Below, piece after piece: positions 6,818-13,217 of a stretch of DNA of 13,462 nucleotides. Both the position numbers and the translations under genes were made by a program. Below the pieces are notes generated by a model. That model saw nothing but the letters and a program-made list of their open reading frames with translations. It was not told where the DNA came from and did no database searches. Location: the NCBI GenBank assembly GCA_021849995.1, contig JAJZSC010000027.1, positions 1 to 13,462 on the forward strand, written 5' to 3'. Positions within the stretch are counted from its first letter, which is position 1. Each line of letters starts with the position of its first letter. This stretch comes from Bacillota bacterium (GTDB lineage Bacteria > Bacillota > Desulfitobacteriia > Desulfitobacteriales > Desulfitobacteriaceae).

Positions 6818-7888
6818 TTGAGAGTCGGATTTCCACGGGCAATGTACTACTATGATTATTATCCTTTTTGGGCAGGCTTTTTTTACAGTCTGGGGATTGA
6901 ACTAGTGACCTCATCTCCTACTAACAGAGGGATAATGGAGGCAGGGCTTAAAAAAGCTAGTGATGACACGTGTCTGCCGATTAAAGTCTTGGTTGGTCAT
7001 CTTCAAGCTTTTAAAGGTGTTGATGCTGTGTTCATACCTAGGCTTGTTAGCGTTGAACAAAAGACTTATTTATGTCCTAAAATACTCGGTTTGCCGGAAA
7101 GTGTCCTCGGAGCAGTCCCGGAGGGTATCCCTGTTTTGACTTTAAACGTGAACATGAGGGAAGGAAGACGGTCATTTTTAAAAGAATTGGAGAAATTCGG
7201 GGTGCAGCTTGGAAAGAGTAGAGGGCAGATTCACCAAGCATTATCCGAAGCCTATAAATGGTTGCGCCATTATGAGTACCTCAGGAAAGAAGGCTGGGAT
7301 TTTGAAGAGAGCATATCTTGTTTTGATCAGATTATGGATAAGTCTACTGGCGATAGGATCAAAAAAGCAGATAATAATACTGGAACTGATGAACTAAGTT
7401 ATCCTGAACAGGATAACCGTCCTACGATTGCCCTAGTTGGGCATTCATATTTAACCTATGAAAACTATTCAAATATGAATCTGCTTCAAAAACTTAAACA
7501 AAAAGCAAATCTAAAAGTGATTGAAAATGTCAAACTAGAGGAAATCGAAGCCCAACATATGTCCCTACGCAAGAAGATATTTTGGAGCCATGCCAAAAAA
7601 ATTTTTGGGGCAGGGAATTCATATGTTTCTAATTTAGAAGTCGATGGGATAATCTATCTCTCTTGCTTCGGTTGCGGAACGGACTCCTTAATCAACGATA
7701 TATTGGCTCGCAACGCACGAATAAGTCACAAACCTTATATGGTTATTACACTTGATGAACACACTGGGGAAGCTGGGGTAGTAACGAGGCTCGAGGCATT
7801 TGTCGATATGATCGAGAGGAGGTTGAACAATGAAACTAACTTATCCTCATATGGGGAATGCTTGGATCGTAATTCAAGCATTGTTTAA
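6818..7888 (+). CDS. Acyl-CoA dehydratase activase-related protein, DUF2229/COG3580 type
   Basis: Related to the HgdB-like iron-sulfur subunits of 2-hydroxyacyl-CoA dehydratases and benzoyl-CoA reductases. The true substrate of this family is unknown. The 356-aa protein opens with the family signature VGFPRAMYYYDYYPFW (3-18), then DDTCLPIKVLVGH (49-61) and YLCPKILGLP (84-93). It ends with SCFGCGTDS (282-290) and DEHTGEAGVVTRLEAFVD (313-330). Cys52, Cys86, Cys283 and Cys286 are the likely metal-ligand candidates. The start is TTG at 6818, chosen because the signature begins there. CAGGG lies 4 nt upstream, with AAGGG further upstream. The last ~19 residues are read inside the next gene (59-bp overlap) and fall beyond the conserved domain, so they look like read-over rather than function. 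Confidence 0.8.
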   Translation: MRVGFPRAMYYYDYYPFWAGFFYSLGIELVTSSPTNRGIMEAGLKKASDDTCLPIKVLVGHLQAFKGVDAVFIPRLVSVEQKTYLCPKILGLPESVLGAVPEGIPVLTLNVNMREGRRSFLKELEKFGVQLGKSRGQIHQALSEAYKWLRHYEYLRKEGWDFEESISCFDQIMDKSTGDRIKKADNNTGTDELSYPEQDNRPTIALVGHSYLTYENYSNMNLLQKLKQKANLKVIENVKLEEIEAQHMSLRKKIFWSHAKKIFGAGNSYVSNLEVDGIIYLSCFGCGTDSLINDILARNARISHKPYMVITLDEHTGEAGVVTRLEAFVDMIERRLNNETNLSSYGECLDRNSSIV

Positions 7889-8966
7889 CTCTTTAGATAT
7901 AGATATCGTTACTCCGCCTTACAATAGCAAGAGAACTCTTAATATAGGAACCAAGCTTGCTCCTGAATCTGTCTGTTTGCCATTTAAGCTAAACTTGGGA
8001 AACTATGTTGAAGCTGCTGAACAGGGTGCAGACACTATTGTAATAACGGGAGGAATAGGGCCTTGCAGATTTGGATATTATGGGGAGCTTCAAGGTCAGA
8101 TATTGCAAGACGCCGGGTATGATTACGACGTTGTGATTCTTGAACCTCCAGATGGTAGTTTATTGGGGCTTGCCAGTAGAATTAAATATCTGGCGGGAAA
8201 AAAGAATTCCTGGCCCAAGATAATTAGTGCTATCCGATTTGCTTATTATAAGAGTGTTGCTTGTGATCGGATAGAAGACCTTATCCATGGATTCAGGCCG
8301 AAGGTCAAAGAGCCTGGTCAAGCTGACCAGCTTTATGATCACGGAAGACAAAAACTGGCCAACGCCATGAGCTATAAGGAAATTGATGAAACGGTACGTT
8401 GGGTGCAAACCAAAATTCGTGAATATCAGGCGGGATTGGATACTACAATTAAACCTTTAAAAGTAGGGATAATCGGGGAGATTTATACCGTACTTGATCC
8501 GTTTTCATCCGTCGAAGTGGAACAGCAACTTGGGAATTTAGGTGTACATGTTGACAGATCAATTTACTTATCTGGATGGGTAGGGCAACATGTGTTCCAG
8601 GGATTAGCACAAGGCTATCGTTCGATAAAACCCTACCACAGGTCTGCTAAAAAATACCTGTCTCACTTTGTAGGCGGACATGGGCAGGAGAGCGTAGGTG
8701 CCGCTGTTAAGTATGCTCAGGAAGGGTTTGATGGCGTCATTCAGATACTTCCGCTTACTTGTATGCCGGAAATCGTGGCAGCTAGTATTCTGCCAAGAGT
8801 TCAAGAGGATTATAAAATACCAATAATGACCTTAACGATGGATGAACATACAGGTAGAGCTGGAGTTCAAACTAGGTTAGAGGCATTTGTTGACCTGCTG
8901 GAACGTTCCCGTCAAAGTAAAGAACAACTAACTAGAGAGGATGTGTTAGGTTTTGCAGGGAGCTAA
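7830..8966 (+). CDS. Acyl-CoA dehydratase activase-related protein, COG3581 type
   Basis: Second HgdB-like protein of the trio, 378 aa, function unknown. Signatures: TYPHMGN (4-10), SVCLPFKLNLGNYVEA (47-62), GGIGPCRFGYYGELQ (74-88) and LPLTCMPEIVAASILP (308-322). The C-terminal motif DEHTGRAGVQTRLEAFVD (338-355) is nearly identical to that of the preceding gene. Cys49, Cys79 and Cys311 are in conserved contexts. The ATG at 7830 has a strong GAGAGGAGG 7 nt upstream, and the family N-terminus starts there, so the 59-bp overlap with the upstream gene is real. It overlaps the activase gene by 14 bp, so the three genes form one coupled unit. It may form a heterodimer with the 6818 product, as dehydratase subunits do. 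That is inference. Confidence 0.8.
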   Translation: MKLTYPHMGNAWIVIQALFNSLDIDIVTPPYNSKRTLNIGTKLAPESVCLPFKLNLGNYVEAAEQGADTIVITGGIGPCRFGYYGELQGQILQDAGYDYDVVILEPPDGSLLGLASRIKYLAGKKNSWPKIISAIRFAYYKSVACDRIEDLIHGFRPKVKEPGQADQLYDHGRQKLANAMSYKEIDETVRWVQTKIREYQAGLDTTIKPLKVGIIGEIYTVLDPFSSVEVEQQLGNLGVHVDRSIYLSGWVGQHVFQGLAQGYRSIKPYHRSAKKYLSHFVGGHGQESVGAAVKYAQEGFDGVIQILPLTCMPEIVAASILPRVQEDYKIPIMTLTMDEHTGRAGVQTRLEAFVDLLERSRQSKEQLTREDVLGFAGS

Positions 8967-9954
8967 GTATTTTCTGGGGGTAGATGTTGGATCGGTAAGT
9001 ACCAACATTGTCTTACTCGGAGAGGACAATAATGTGCATGAAGCGCTTTATCTTAGGACTCAGGGCCGGCCTATGCAGACAATTCAAGAAGGTTTAAAAA
9101 TCCTTAGATCACGTATCGGAGAAAAAGCAGAAATTATTGGGGTGGGTACTACCGGAAGTGCGCGTCAGCTGGCATCTACTTTGTTGGGGGCTGATGTAGT
9201 TAAGAATGAAATTACAGCCCATGCCGTGGCAGCCTCCAGACTTAATCCAGAGGTGCAGACGATCTTGGAGATCGGGGGTCAGGACTCGAAGATAATAATT
9301 ATGAGAGATGGAGTAGTAGTAGACTTTGCCATGAATACCGTATGTGCAGCGGGAACTGGTTCATTTCTAGATCAGCAAGCCTCCAGGCTCGGAATACCGA
9401 TTGAGGAGTTTGGTCCTATCTCTTTAAAAGCTACTCATCCTGTTCGAATAGCGGGAAGGTGTTCAGTTTTTGCCGAGTCCGACATGATCCATAAACAACA
9501 GCTCGGTCATCAACTTCCAGACATATTAGCAGGACTGTGTCAAGCTATGGTGAGAAATTATCTTAATAATGTAGGTAAAAATAAAGATATTAAAGGACCC
9601 ATCTTCTTTCAAGGTGGGGTGGCGGCCAATCCTGGTATTCACAAAGCCTTTGAAAAGGAGCTGGGACTGGAGATAACTATTCCTGAGTATTTTTCAGTTA
9701 TGGGTGCGTTGGGAGCAGCATATTTGGCTCAGGAGAAGGTTGGATCACACGGAAGAACCAGTTTCAGAGGATTGCAAGTGACTGAAACAAATTTTCAGGC
9801 TAGAAGTTTCGAATGTAAGAGTTGTTCCAACAACTGTGAAGTAGTCGAGATTGGTCAAGATGGCATTACCTTGGCTCGTTGGGGAGACCGTTGTGGGAAA
9901 TGGTCGAATATTTCTTCTCCGGCGAAAGATGCAACAGTTGAAGTTATCGCCTAA
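8953..9954 (+). CDS. ATP-dependent CoA-dehydratase activase, BadF/BadG/HgdC family
   Basis: An ASKHA-fold ATPase that in characterised relatives holds one [4Fe-4S] cluster between two subunits and drives low-potential electrons into an HgdB-like partner on ATP hydrolysis. Visible motifs in the 333-aa protein: phosphate-1 loop GVDVGSVSTN (9-18), EIGGQDSK (106-113), NTVCAAGTGSFLD with cluster ligand Cys131, GRCSVFAESDMIH with ligand Cys170, and GGVAANPG (221-228). The 39-residue spacing of the two cysteines equals that of HgdC (Cys127/Cys166). A C-terminal extension (~280-320) adds C288-x2-C291-x3-C295 and C314, beyond the minimal HgdC fold. The start is TTG at 8953 because the in-frame ATG at 8941 is followed by a stop. 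It overlaps the upstream gene by 14 bp. No dehydratase of known specificity is adjacent. Confidence 0.88.
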   Translation: MQGAKYFLGVDVGSVSTNIVLLGEDNNVHEALYLRTQGRPMQTIQEGLKILRSRIGEKAEIIGVGTTGSARQLASTLLGADVVKNEITAHAVAASRLNPEVQTILEIGGQDSKIIIMRDGVVVDFAMNTVCAAGTGSFLDQQASRLGIPIEEFGPISLKATHPVRIAGRCSVFAESDMIHKQQLGHQLPDILAGLCQAMVRNYLNNVGKNKDIKGPIFFQGGVAANPGIHKAFEKELGLEITIPEYFSVMGALGAAYLAQEKVGSHGRTSFRGLQVTETNFQARSFECKSCSNNCEVVEIGQDGITLARWGDRCGKWSNISSPAKDATVEVIA

Positions 9955-9999
9955 GCTACTCCGGAGCTGACCGTGCCAGTTCACCATTGCTGCGGCGCT

Positions 10000-10024
10000 C
10001 GAAACAATCCAGTGAATTGTTTCG
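10000..10024. repeat. Conserved hairpin shared with 19-43
   Basis: A perfect 9-bp stem (CGAAACAAT / ATTGTTTCG), extended to 11 by a G-T wobble and a C-G pair, around a 3-nt loop. Read on the minus strand it aligns without gaps to 19-43. 19 of 25 bases are identical, including CTTCGG immediately upstream of both (not counted in the 25). The differing bases at two stem pairs keep pairing. Confidence 0.6.
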
Positions 10025-10084
10025 CCGAAGGATCGAGCTCGGCTGCTTCACTACTGTGTCCGAAACCCTCATGGAATCTGAATG

Positions 10085-10122
10085 TGACGTCGCTCCTGCG
10101 CATCCGTGCGCCCGCGACATCA
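10085..10122. repeat. Compound hairpin in the GC-rich repeat
   Basis: Outer arms TGACGTCGC (10085-10093) and GCGACATCA (10114-10122) pair at 8 of 9 positions. They enclose an inner perfect 5-bp stem GCGCA/TGCGC (10098-10102/10107-10111) with a TCCG loop. It is strong enough to fold as RNA or as single-stranded DNA. There is no T-tract, so it is not a terminator. Confidence 0.5.
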
Positions 10123-10280
10123 GGCCGTCCATGGCCAAGTCCTTCGGCACAGTTTACGTTACGCAGCTTTCGCTCGCTTACGCGCCTCCGCAAAATCGGT
10201 TCACTGGCATCGGTCATCTCCTCCGTTTAATTTACAAGCTTTTTGGTAGAACACCTGTAGCATAGAGGTTTGATATGAGA

Positions 10281-10307
10281 AAAACCAGCAAGAGTTTTGC
10301 TGGTTTT
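10281..10307. terminator. Bidirectional intrinsic terminator
   Basis: A perfect 10-bp stem AAAACCAGCA/TGCTGGTTTT with a 7-nt loop, flanked by A on the left and T on the right, so it can act on both strands. On the minus strand it overlaps the stop codon of the 10306-10740 gene and is followed by TTTTTCTC. On the plus strand it could end transcripts from the activase operon after they cross the GC-rich repeat. Confidence 0.85.
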
Positions 10308-10740
10308 AGTCTTCTTTATCAAGAGATTTAGATTTTACGGGCCTAACTAGCACAAGGTCTAAAGCTACTAAGATAAGTGTTGCAATTAGTATCAAATTAA
10401 GCCCTCTGACTGAAGTAGAAGTGGAAAAAGAGGAGGTGGTTACGGGTGATGGTCCATAGGCTGGAATTTGTACATACTGCGGGATAGTAGAAACTGGGTT
10501 GGGTTGATTGTAGTAAGGTTGATTATAATAAGATTGGCTGTAATAAGATTGATTGTAGTAAGGCTGATTAGCGCACATGCTGTTATAATTAGGATAAGCT
10601 AAATAATTAGATGGGAAATAAGATTGATAGGGATCATGACTAGGGACTGAATATTGATTGGCCGGAGTGTAGGAAGGGGGAATATAGGACGGAAATCGTG
10701 TACTTGCTTGATAATAATAGCCGGATTTTCCCCAATTCAT
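10306..10740 (-). CDS. Tyr/Asn/Gln-rich repeat protein with C-terminal membrane anchor
   Basis: I do not recognise a family. The 144-aa protein has a low-complexity N-terminal part (1-110) rich in Tyr, Pro, Ser, Asn and Gln, with no acidic or basic clusters. It contains four tandem pentapeptides (NQPYY, NQSYY, SQSYY, NQPYY, residues 58-77) encoded by 15-bp repeats at about 10502-10561. A single hydrophobic segment (~113-132) and a charged tail (RPVKSKSLDKED) follow, so it may be tail-anchored with the repeat part facing the same side as the ribosome. Composition resembles spore-coat, exosporium or other surface-layer proteins, but that is only analogy. The ATG is preceded by AAAGGAGGG at 12-nt spacing. 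The gene is clearly expressed as a unit: RBS in front, terminator over the stop. Confidence 0.7.
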   Translation of the reverse strand: MNWGKSGYYYQASTRFPSYIPPSYTPANQYSVPSHDPYQSYFPSNYLAYPNYNSMCANQPYYNQSYYSQSYYNQPYYNQPNPVSTIPQYVQIPAYGPSPVTTSSFSTSTSVRGLNLILIATLILVALDLVLVRPVKSKSLDKED

Positions 10741-10790
10741 CCGCGTTTTTCACCCTCCTTTACGAGGTTCTATCGATATGTGAAAATGGA

Positions 10791-10819
10791 AGGGCCCGTG
10801 TTCTTACGAACACGGCCCT
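10791..10819 (-). terminator. Hairpin terminator after the 98-aa gene
   Basis: AGGGCCCGTGTTC (10791-10803) pairs with GAACACGGCCCT (10808-10819) with one bulged C and a TTAC loop, giving a 12-bp GC-rich stem. It begins 4 nt after the minus-strand stop. The following minus-strand bases TTCCATTTT are only moderately T-rich. It separates the two minus-strand genes into independent units, or reduces read-through into the downstream one. Confidence 0.65.
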
Positions 10820-10823
10820 ATGG

Positions 10824-11120
10824 TTATTGGGGGCCGGAAGAAGAGGAGACCTGTCCCTCGACGTTGGCCCGGCGTTTGCGGAAGAGCCCTACTGGTTCGT
10901 ACTCCGGCGCCCAAGTTTCGTTTTCATAAGAAGTATCTTGACCAGAACCAAATCCCTTGTTGCGGAATTTGCCAAACATATTTACCTGCGGAAGAGATGG
11001 TGGTACTGAAACAGTTTCATTTAGAGTAGGTTCTGCTTTTTCAACTTTAACTATATTTCCAGTATCAGCTGGTACTGTTTCCTGTTTGGGTGCATTAGGC
11101 TTTTTACTAAAGATGAACAC
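10824..11120 (-). CDS. Small hydrophilic protein of unknown function (98 aa)
   Basis: Not recognised. The protein begins MFIFSKKPNAPK and is otherwise hydrophilic, with an acidic/Pro/Val-rich middle (14-46), a Gly/Phe/Lys-rich patch (NMFGKFRNKGFGSG, 47-60), a basic cluster (FRKRR, 80-84) and a Ser-rich end. It has no membrane segment and is probably largely disordered. The start is GTG at 11120, supported by a strong AAGGAGGGG with 8-nt spacing on the minus strand. It lies upstream of and co-directional with the Tyr-rich gene, separated from it by a hairpin. A structural or spore-associated role is possible but nothing in the sequence proves it. Confidence 0.6.
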   Translation of the reverse strand: MFIFSKKPNAPKQETVPADTGNIVKVEKAEPTLNETVSVPPSLPQVNMFGKFRNKGFGSGQDTSYENETWAPEYEPVGLFRKRRANVEGQVSSSSGPQ

Positions 11121-11296
11121 TTTATAATCCCCTCCTTGCCTCTTTTAATGGTAGTATATTCCAGTTAAACCATATTGCTACAACTCTTTCTGTAATACCT
11201 GTTTTCTTCTGTCGCATAGGTATTGTATTAAAAATCAATAGTTGAGGAACAATTCTAAAGAGTATTTTTAAGGTATTTGTTAAAAGGGGTGCTAAG

Positions 11297-11344
11297 ATGG
11301 AGAAAGTAATAGTTCCAGACAAAAGAGGTGACTTATATGAGTGA
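11297..11344 (+). CDS. Possible 15-aa leader peptide overlapping the DUF438 gene
   Basis: A short ORF (MEKVIVPDKRGDLYE) begins with ATG 7 nt after AAGGGG. It ends with a TGA inside the start region of the 418-aa gene (8-nt overlap). The arrangement would couple translation of the two. It could be a regulatory upstream ORF or chance. The peptide has no Trp/His/Cys run typical of attenuators. Confidence 0.35.
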   Translation: MEKVIVPDKRGDLYE

Positions 11345-12593
11345 GCTCATTGACAATCGCCGTGAGCGCAGGGAAACGTTAAAGAAGATTATACGGGATA
11401 TACATACTAATAAAGACCCTGAAGAGTTAAAGCAGCGCTTTAAGCAATTATTAGGCGACGTTGGAGCAACTGAAATCGCTGAACTCGAACAAGAATTGAT
11501 TAAAGAAGGAATGCCGGAAGCTGAAATAAAGAGTCTATGTGATGTTCACGTCTCTGTATTCAAAGAAGGCTTAGATAAGCGAGATAAGTCAGATGAAAAA
11601 GGAGGACATCCTGTCCATACCTTTAAGAAAGAAAATCGGGCAGTAGAGCAAGTTATAGCAAAAATCCAGCAGTTGTTTATCGAGTTTCCAAAGGTTCCAA
11701 GCGAGAAATCTGCAGATTTTGTGGTACAGTGGTTAAAGCTTCATGAACAGTTAATGGAAATTGAAAAACACTATAGCCGTAAGGAGAATATTTTATTTCC
11801 CTATCTTGAAAAGCATGGGGTAACTGGACCACCCAAGGTAATGTGGTCAATTCATGATGATATAAGAGCACAGCTTAAGCATGTTAGAAATCAGCTGCAG
11901 AATAAACCAGTAGGGAATCAAGAACTGCAAAGCTTGATTGAGAGTGTTGCTAAACCAGTTTTGAAGGCTATTGAAGAGATGATTTACAAAGAAGAGAATA
12001 TCTTGTTCCCGATGTGCATGGAAATCCTGACAGAAGGTGAATGGGCAGCAGTTTTGGAGCAAGGGGAGGAAATTGGTTATACTCTTGTCAAACCGGATAA
12101 GGGCTGGATCTTTAACTCTCCTGCTGAACCTATAGCACAAAGTAAGTATAAGCTCGAAGGGAAAACTGAAGTCACACCTGGCACAGAGATGCTAACCTTT
12201 GAAACAGGGGTCTTGACTTCAGAACAAATAAGTTCGATCTTTAATCACCTACCGGTTGACATTACTTTTGTTGATAAGGACAATGTGGTTAAATATTTCT
12301 CCCAGGGAAAGGAAAGAATATTTCAGAGGAGTAAAGCGATTATTGGCAGGCAAGTCGAAAACTGCCATCCACCGGATAGTGTCCACATAGTAAATAAAAT
12401 TGTAGAAGATTTTAGAAGCGGCCGGAGAGATAGTGCTGACTTTTGGATTAAGATGAACGGTATGTATGTTTATATTCAGTACTTTGCAGTTCGAGATAAA
12501 GCTGGGAATTATCAAGGCACTATTGAAGTAACTCAGGACATCGAAAAAATTCAGCAAATCCAAGGAGAAAAGAGGATTTATTCCGAAGAATAA
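11337..12593 (+). CDS. DUF438-hemerythrin-PAS domain protein
   Basis: A cytoplasmic three-domain protein of 418 aa. DUF438 (~10-80) is followed by a hemerythrin/HHE-like four-helix domain (~90-232) and a PAS domain (~298-405). Candidate diiron ligands are His91/His94, His136, His145 with Glu149/Glu150, His173 and Glu219/Glu220 (repeated motif KEENILFP and RKENILFP). The PAS domain carries CHPPDSVH (343-350) and ends in EVTQDIEKIQQIQGEKR, typical of this family. Hemerythrin-like domains bind O2 or NO, or repair iron-sulfur centres, so a sensing or stress role in an anaerobe is plausible. The family's exact job is unknown. The ATG at 11337, with GAGGTG 6 nt upstream, is preferred over the in-frame GTG at 11328, which lies inside that RBS. 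There is no output domain (kinase, HTH). Confidence 0.88.
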   Translation: MSELIDNRRERRETLKKIIRDIHTNKDPEELKQRFKQLLGDVGATEIAELEQELIKEGMPEAEIKSLCDVHVSVFKEGLDKRDKSDEKGGHPVHTFKKENRAVEQVIAKIQQLFIEFPKVPSEKSADFVVQWLKLHEQLMEIEKHYSRKENILFPYLEKHGVTGPPKVMWSIHDDIRAQLKHVRNQLQNKPVGNQELQSLIESVAKPVLKAIEEMIYKEENILFPMCMEILTEGEWAAVLEQGEEIGYTLVKPDKGWIFNSPAEPIAQSKYKLEGKTEVTPGTEMLTFETGVLTSEQISSIFNHLPVDITFVDKDNVVKYFSQGKERIFQRSKAIIGRQVENCHPPDSVHIVNKIVEDFRSGRRDSADFWIKMNGMYVYIQYFAVRDKAGNYQGTIEVTQDIEKIQQIQGEKRIYSEE

Positions 12594-12637
12594 AGGTTTA
12601 GACTTCTTAAGCTAGAAATATATATTGTAACTAACGT

Positions 12638-12664
12638 TCCGGCGGATGGTTCTGCCGGATTCTT
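12638..12664 (+). terminator. Intrinsic terminator after the DUF438 gene
   Basis: CCGGCGG (12639-12645) pairs with CTGCCGG (12652-12658), including one G-T wobble and an outer T-A pair, around a 6-nt loop. TTCTTTATAT follows. It lies 45 nt after the stop codon. Confidence 0.65.
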
Positions 12665-12671
12665 TATATCC

Positions 12672-12701
12672 TCATAAAGTTTGAATTTCGAGTGTATACT
12701 A
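12672..12701 (+). promoter_or_regulatory. Weak forespore-like promoter before the small membrane protein
   Basis: TCATA (12672-12676) and TATACTA (12695-12701) are spaced exactly 18 nt. They match the sigma-G patterns GHATR and CATWHTA except for the first base of each. TATACT is also an acceptable sigma-A -10, but no good -35 lies upstream. Tentative. Confidence 0.25.
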
Positions 12702-12772
12702 ACTTAGTTTTCTGGTATGCCAAAATGTTCACCCATAATAAAGGTTGTAACTAAAAAGGAGGGATGAAGCAA

Positions 12773-13027
12773 GTGATAATAGGGTTTGGGTTTGGAAGTC
12801 CGTTAATGGCTTTAATTATGTTAATTCTAACTTCATTTATAAGTTACCTAATATTCAAATCCTTCTTTAGTACAAGAAAAGGATATCGTAAGATGGAATC
12901 TGATCGGGAGATGCGAAGACAATATTATATAGAGCAACGGGAGCGGGCCCATCAAATGATTAAGGAATTTGACCTGACTGATGCAGAAATAGAACAGAGG
13001 TTAAACGAAGAGTTTCAAACCAAATAA
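12773..13027 (+). CDS. Small single-span membrane protein with charged helical tail
   Basis: Not recognised by name. From the GTG at 12773 it is 84 aa, with a hydrophobic segment (~3-30, GSPLMALIMLILTSFISYLI) and then a highly charged, probably helical or coiled-coil tail (36-84) ending in KEFDLTDAEIEQRLNEEFQTK. That end resembles short helical hairpins of SHOCT-like or PspC-type small proteins. An in-frame ATG at 12764 would give 87 aa but sits only 1 nt from the AAGGAGG, whereas the GTG has a normal 10-nt spacing, so the GTG is preferred. It stands alone between a terminator and the PrpR-N gene, with its own promoter candidate. Confidence 0.7.
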   Translation: MIIGFGFGSPLMALIMLILTSFISYLIFKSFFSTRKGYRKMESDREMRRQYYIEQRERAHQMIKEFDLTDAEIEQRLNEEFQTK

Positions 13028-13106
13028 TGAACTTCCTCCGTGTACACTTCGCTTAGAAGCGGGTGCTTTTCAGCCAAAATTTGACCTCTCGTTAGTCATG
13101 CTTAAA

Positions 13107-13120
13107 CTGTAACTTTACAG
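13107..13120. promoter_or_regulatory. Palindrome upstream of the PrpR-N regulator
   Basis: CTGTAA-CT-TTACAG is a perfect 6-bp palindrome with a 2-nt centre, about 100 nt upstream of the next gene. The centre is too small for a good RNA hairpin, so an operator for a dimeric regulator is more likely than a terminator. Could be chance. Confidence 0.25.
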
Positions 13121-13217
13121 AATTTTTATTTCTGCCAGAAGGAATAAGCACTTAAAAAACGAAATAATTTAAAAATATTTATGTTTCAGTTTAAAATTTG
13201 CTCGCTGGAGGAATCTT

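Larger units (their letters stand above)
9955..10260. repeat. GC-rich folded intergenic repeat, copy 2
   Basis: About 300 bp with clearly higher G+C than the genes around it. Several frames on both strands stay open, but none has a convincing RBS or a recognisable protein. Two hairpins stand out. One is an 11-bp stem at 10000-10010/10014-10024, which matches copy 1 at 19-43 with compensatory changes. The other is a compound stem at 10085-10122. GGCC at 10123-10126 and 10133-10136 forms a further small stem. Multi-frame openness here is best explained by base composition. This looks like a dispersed non-coding repeat or mobile non-autonomous element. No terminal inverted repeats or target duplications were found. 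Confidence 0.6.

Noticed and set aside
8941..8955. ATG at 8941 as start of the activase gene
   Set aside because: Although in frame with the protein, it is followed after one codon by TAG. The TTG at 8953 is the first usable start.
9956..10265. Four overlapping ORFs of 64-92 codons on both strands
   Set aside because: They are all open only because the stretch is GC-rich. None has a good ribosome site, and the peptides are low-information (Arg/Ser-rich) with no recognisable domain. The region is better explained as a structured repeat.
10502..10570. Short regular repeats that might suggest a CRISPR array
   Set aside because: The units are 15 bp, directly adjacent without spacers, in frame and coding. 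They are an amino-acid repeat.
11122..11322. 66-codon minus-strand ORF upstream of the 98-aa gene
   Set aside because: It ends directly at the ribosome site of the 98-aa gene, has no clear ribosome site of its own and runs through the leader ORF and promoter region of the plus-strand gene. The hydrophobic look comes from AT-rich sequence.
13049..13077. Hairpin-like sequence around CGCTTAGAAGCG after the small membrane protein
   Set aside because: The loop would be only 2 nt, alternative pairings compete, and no T-tract follows. It is not a convincing terminator.
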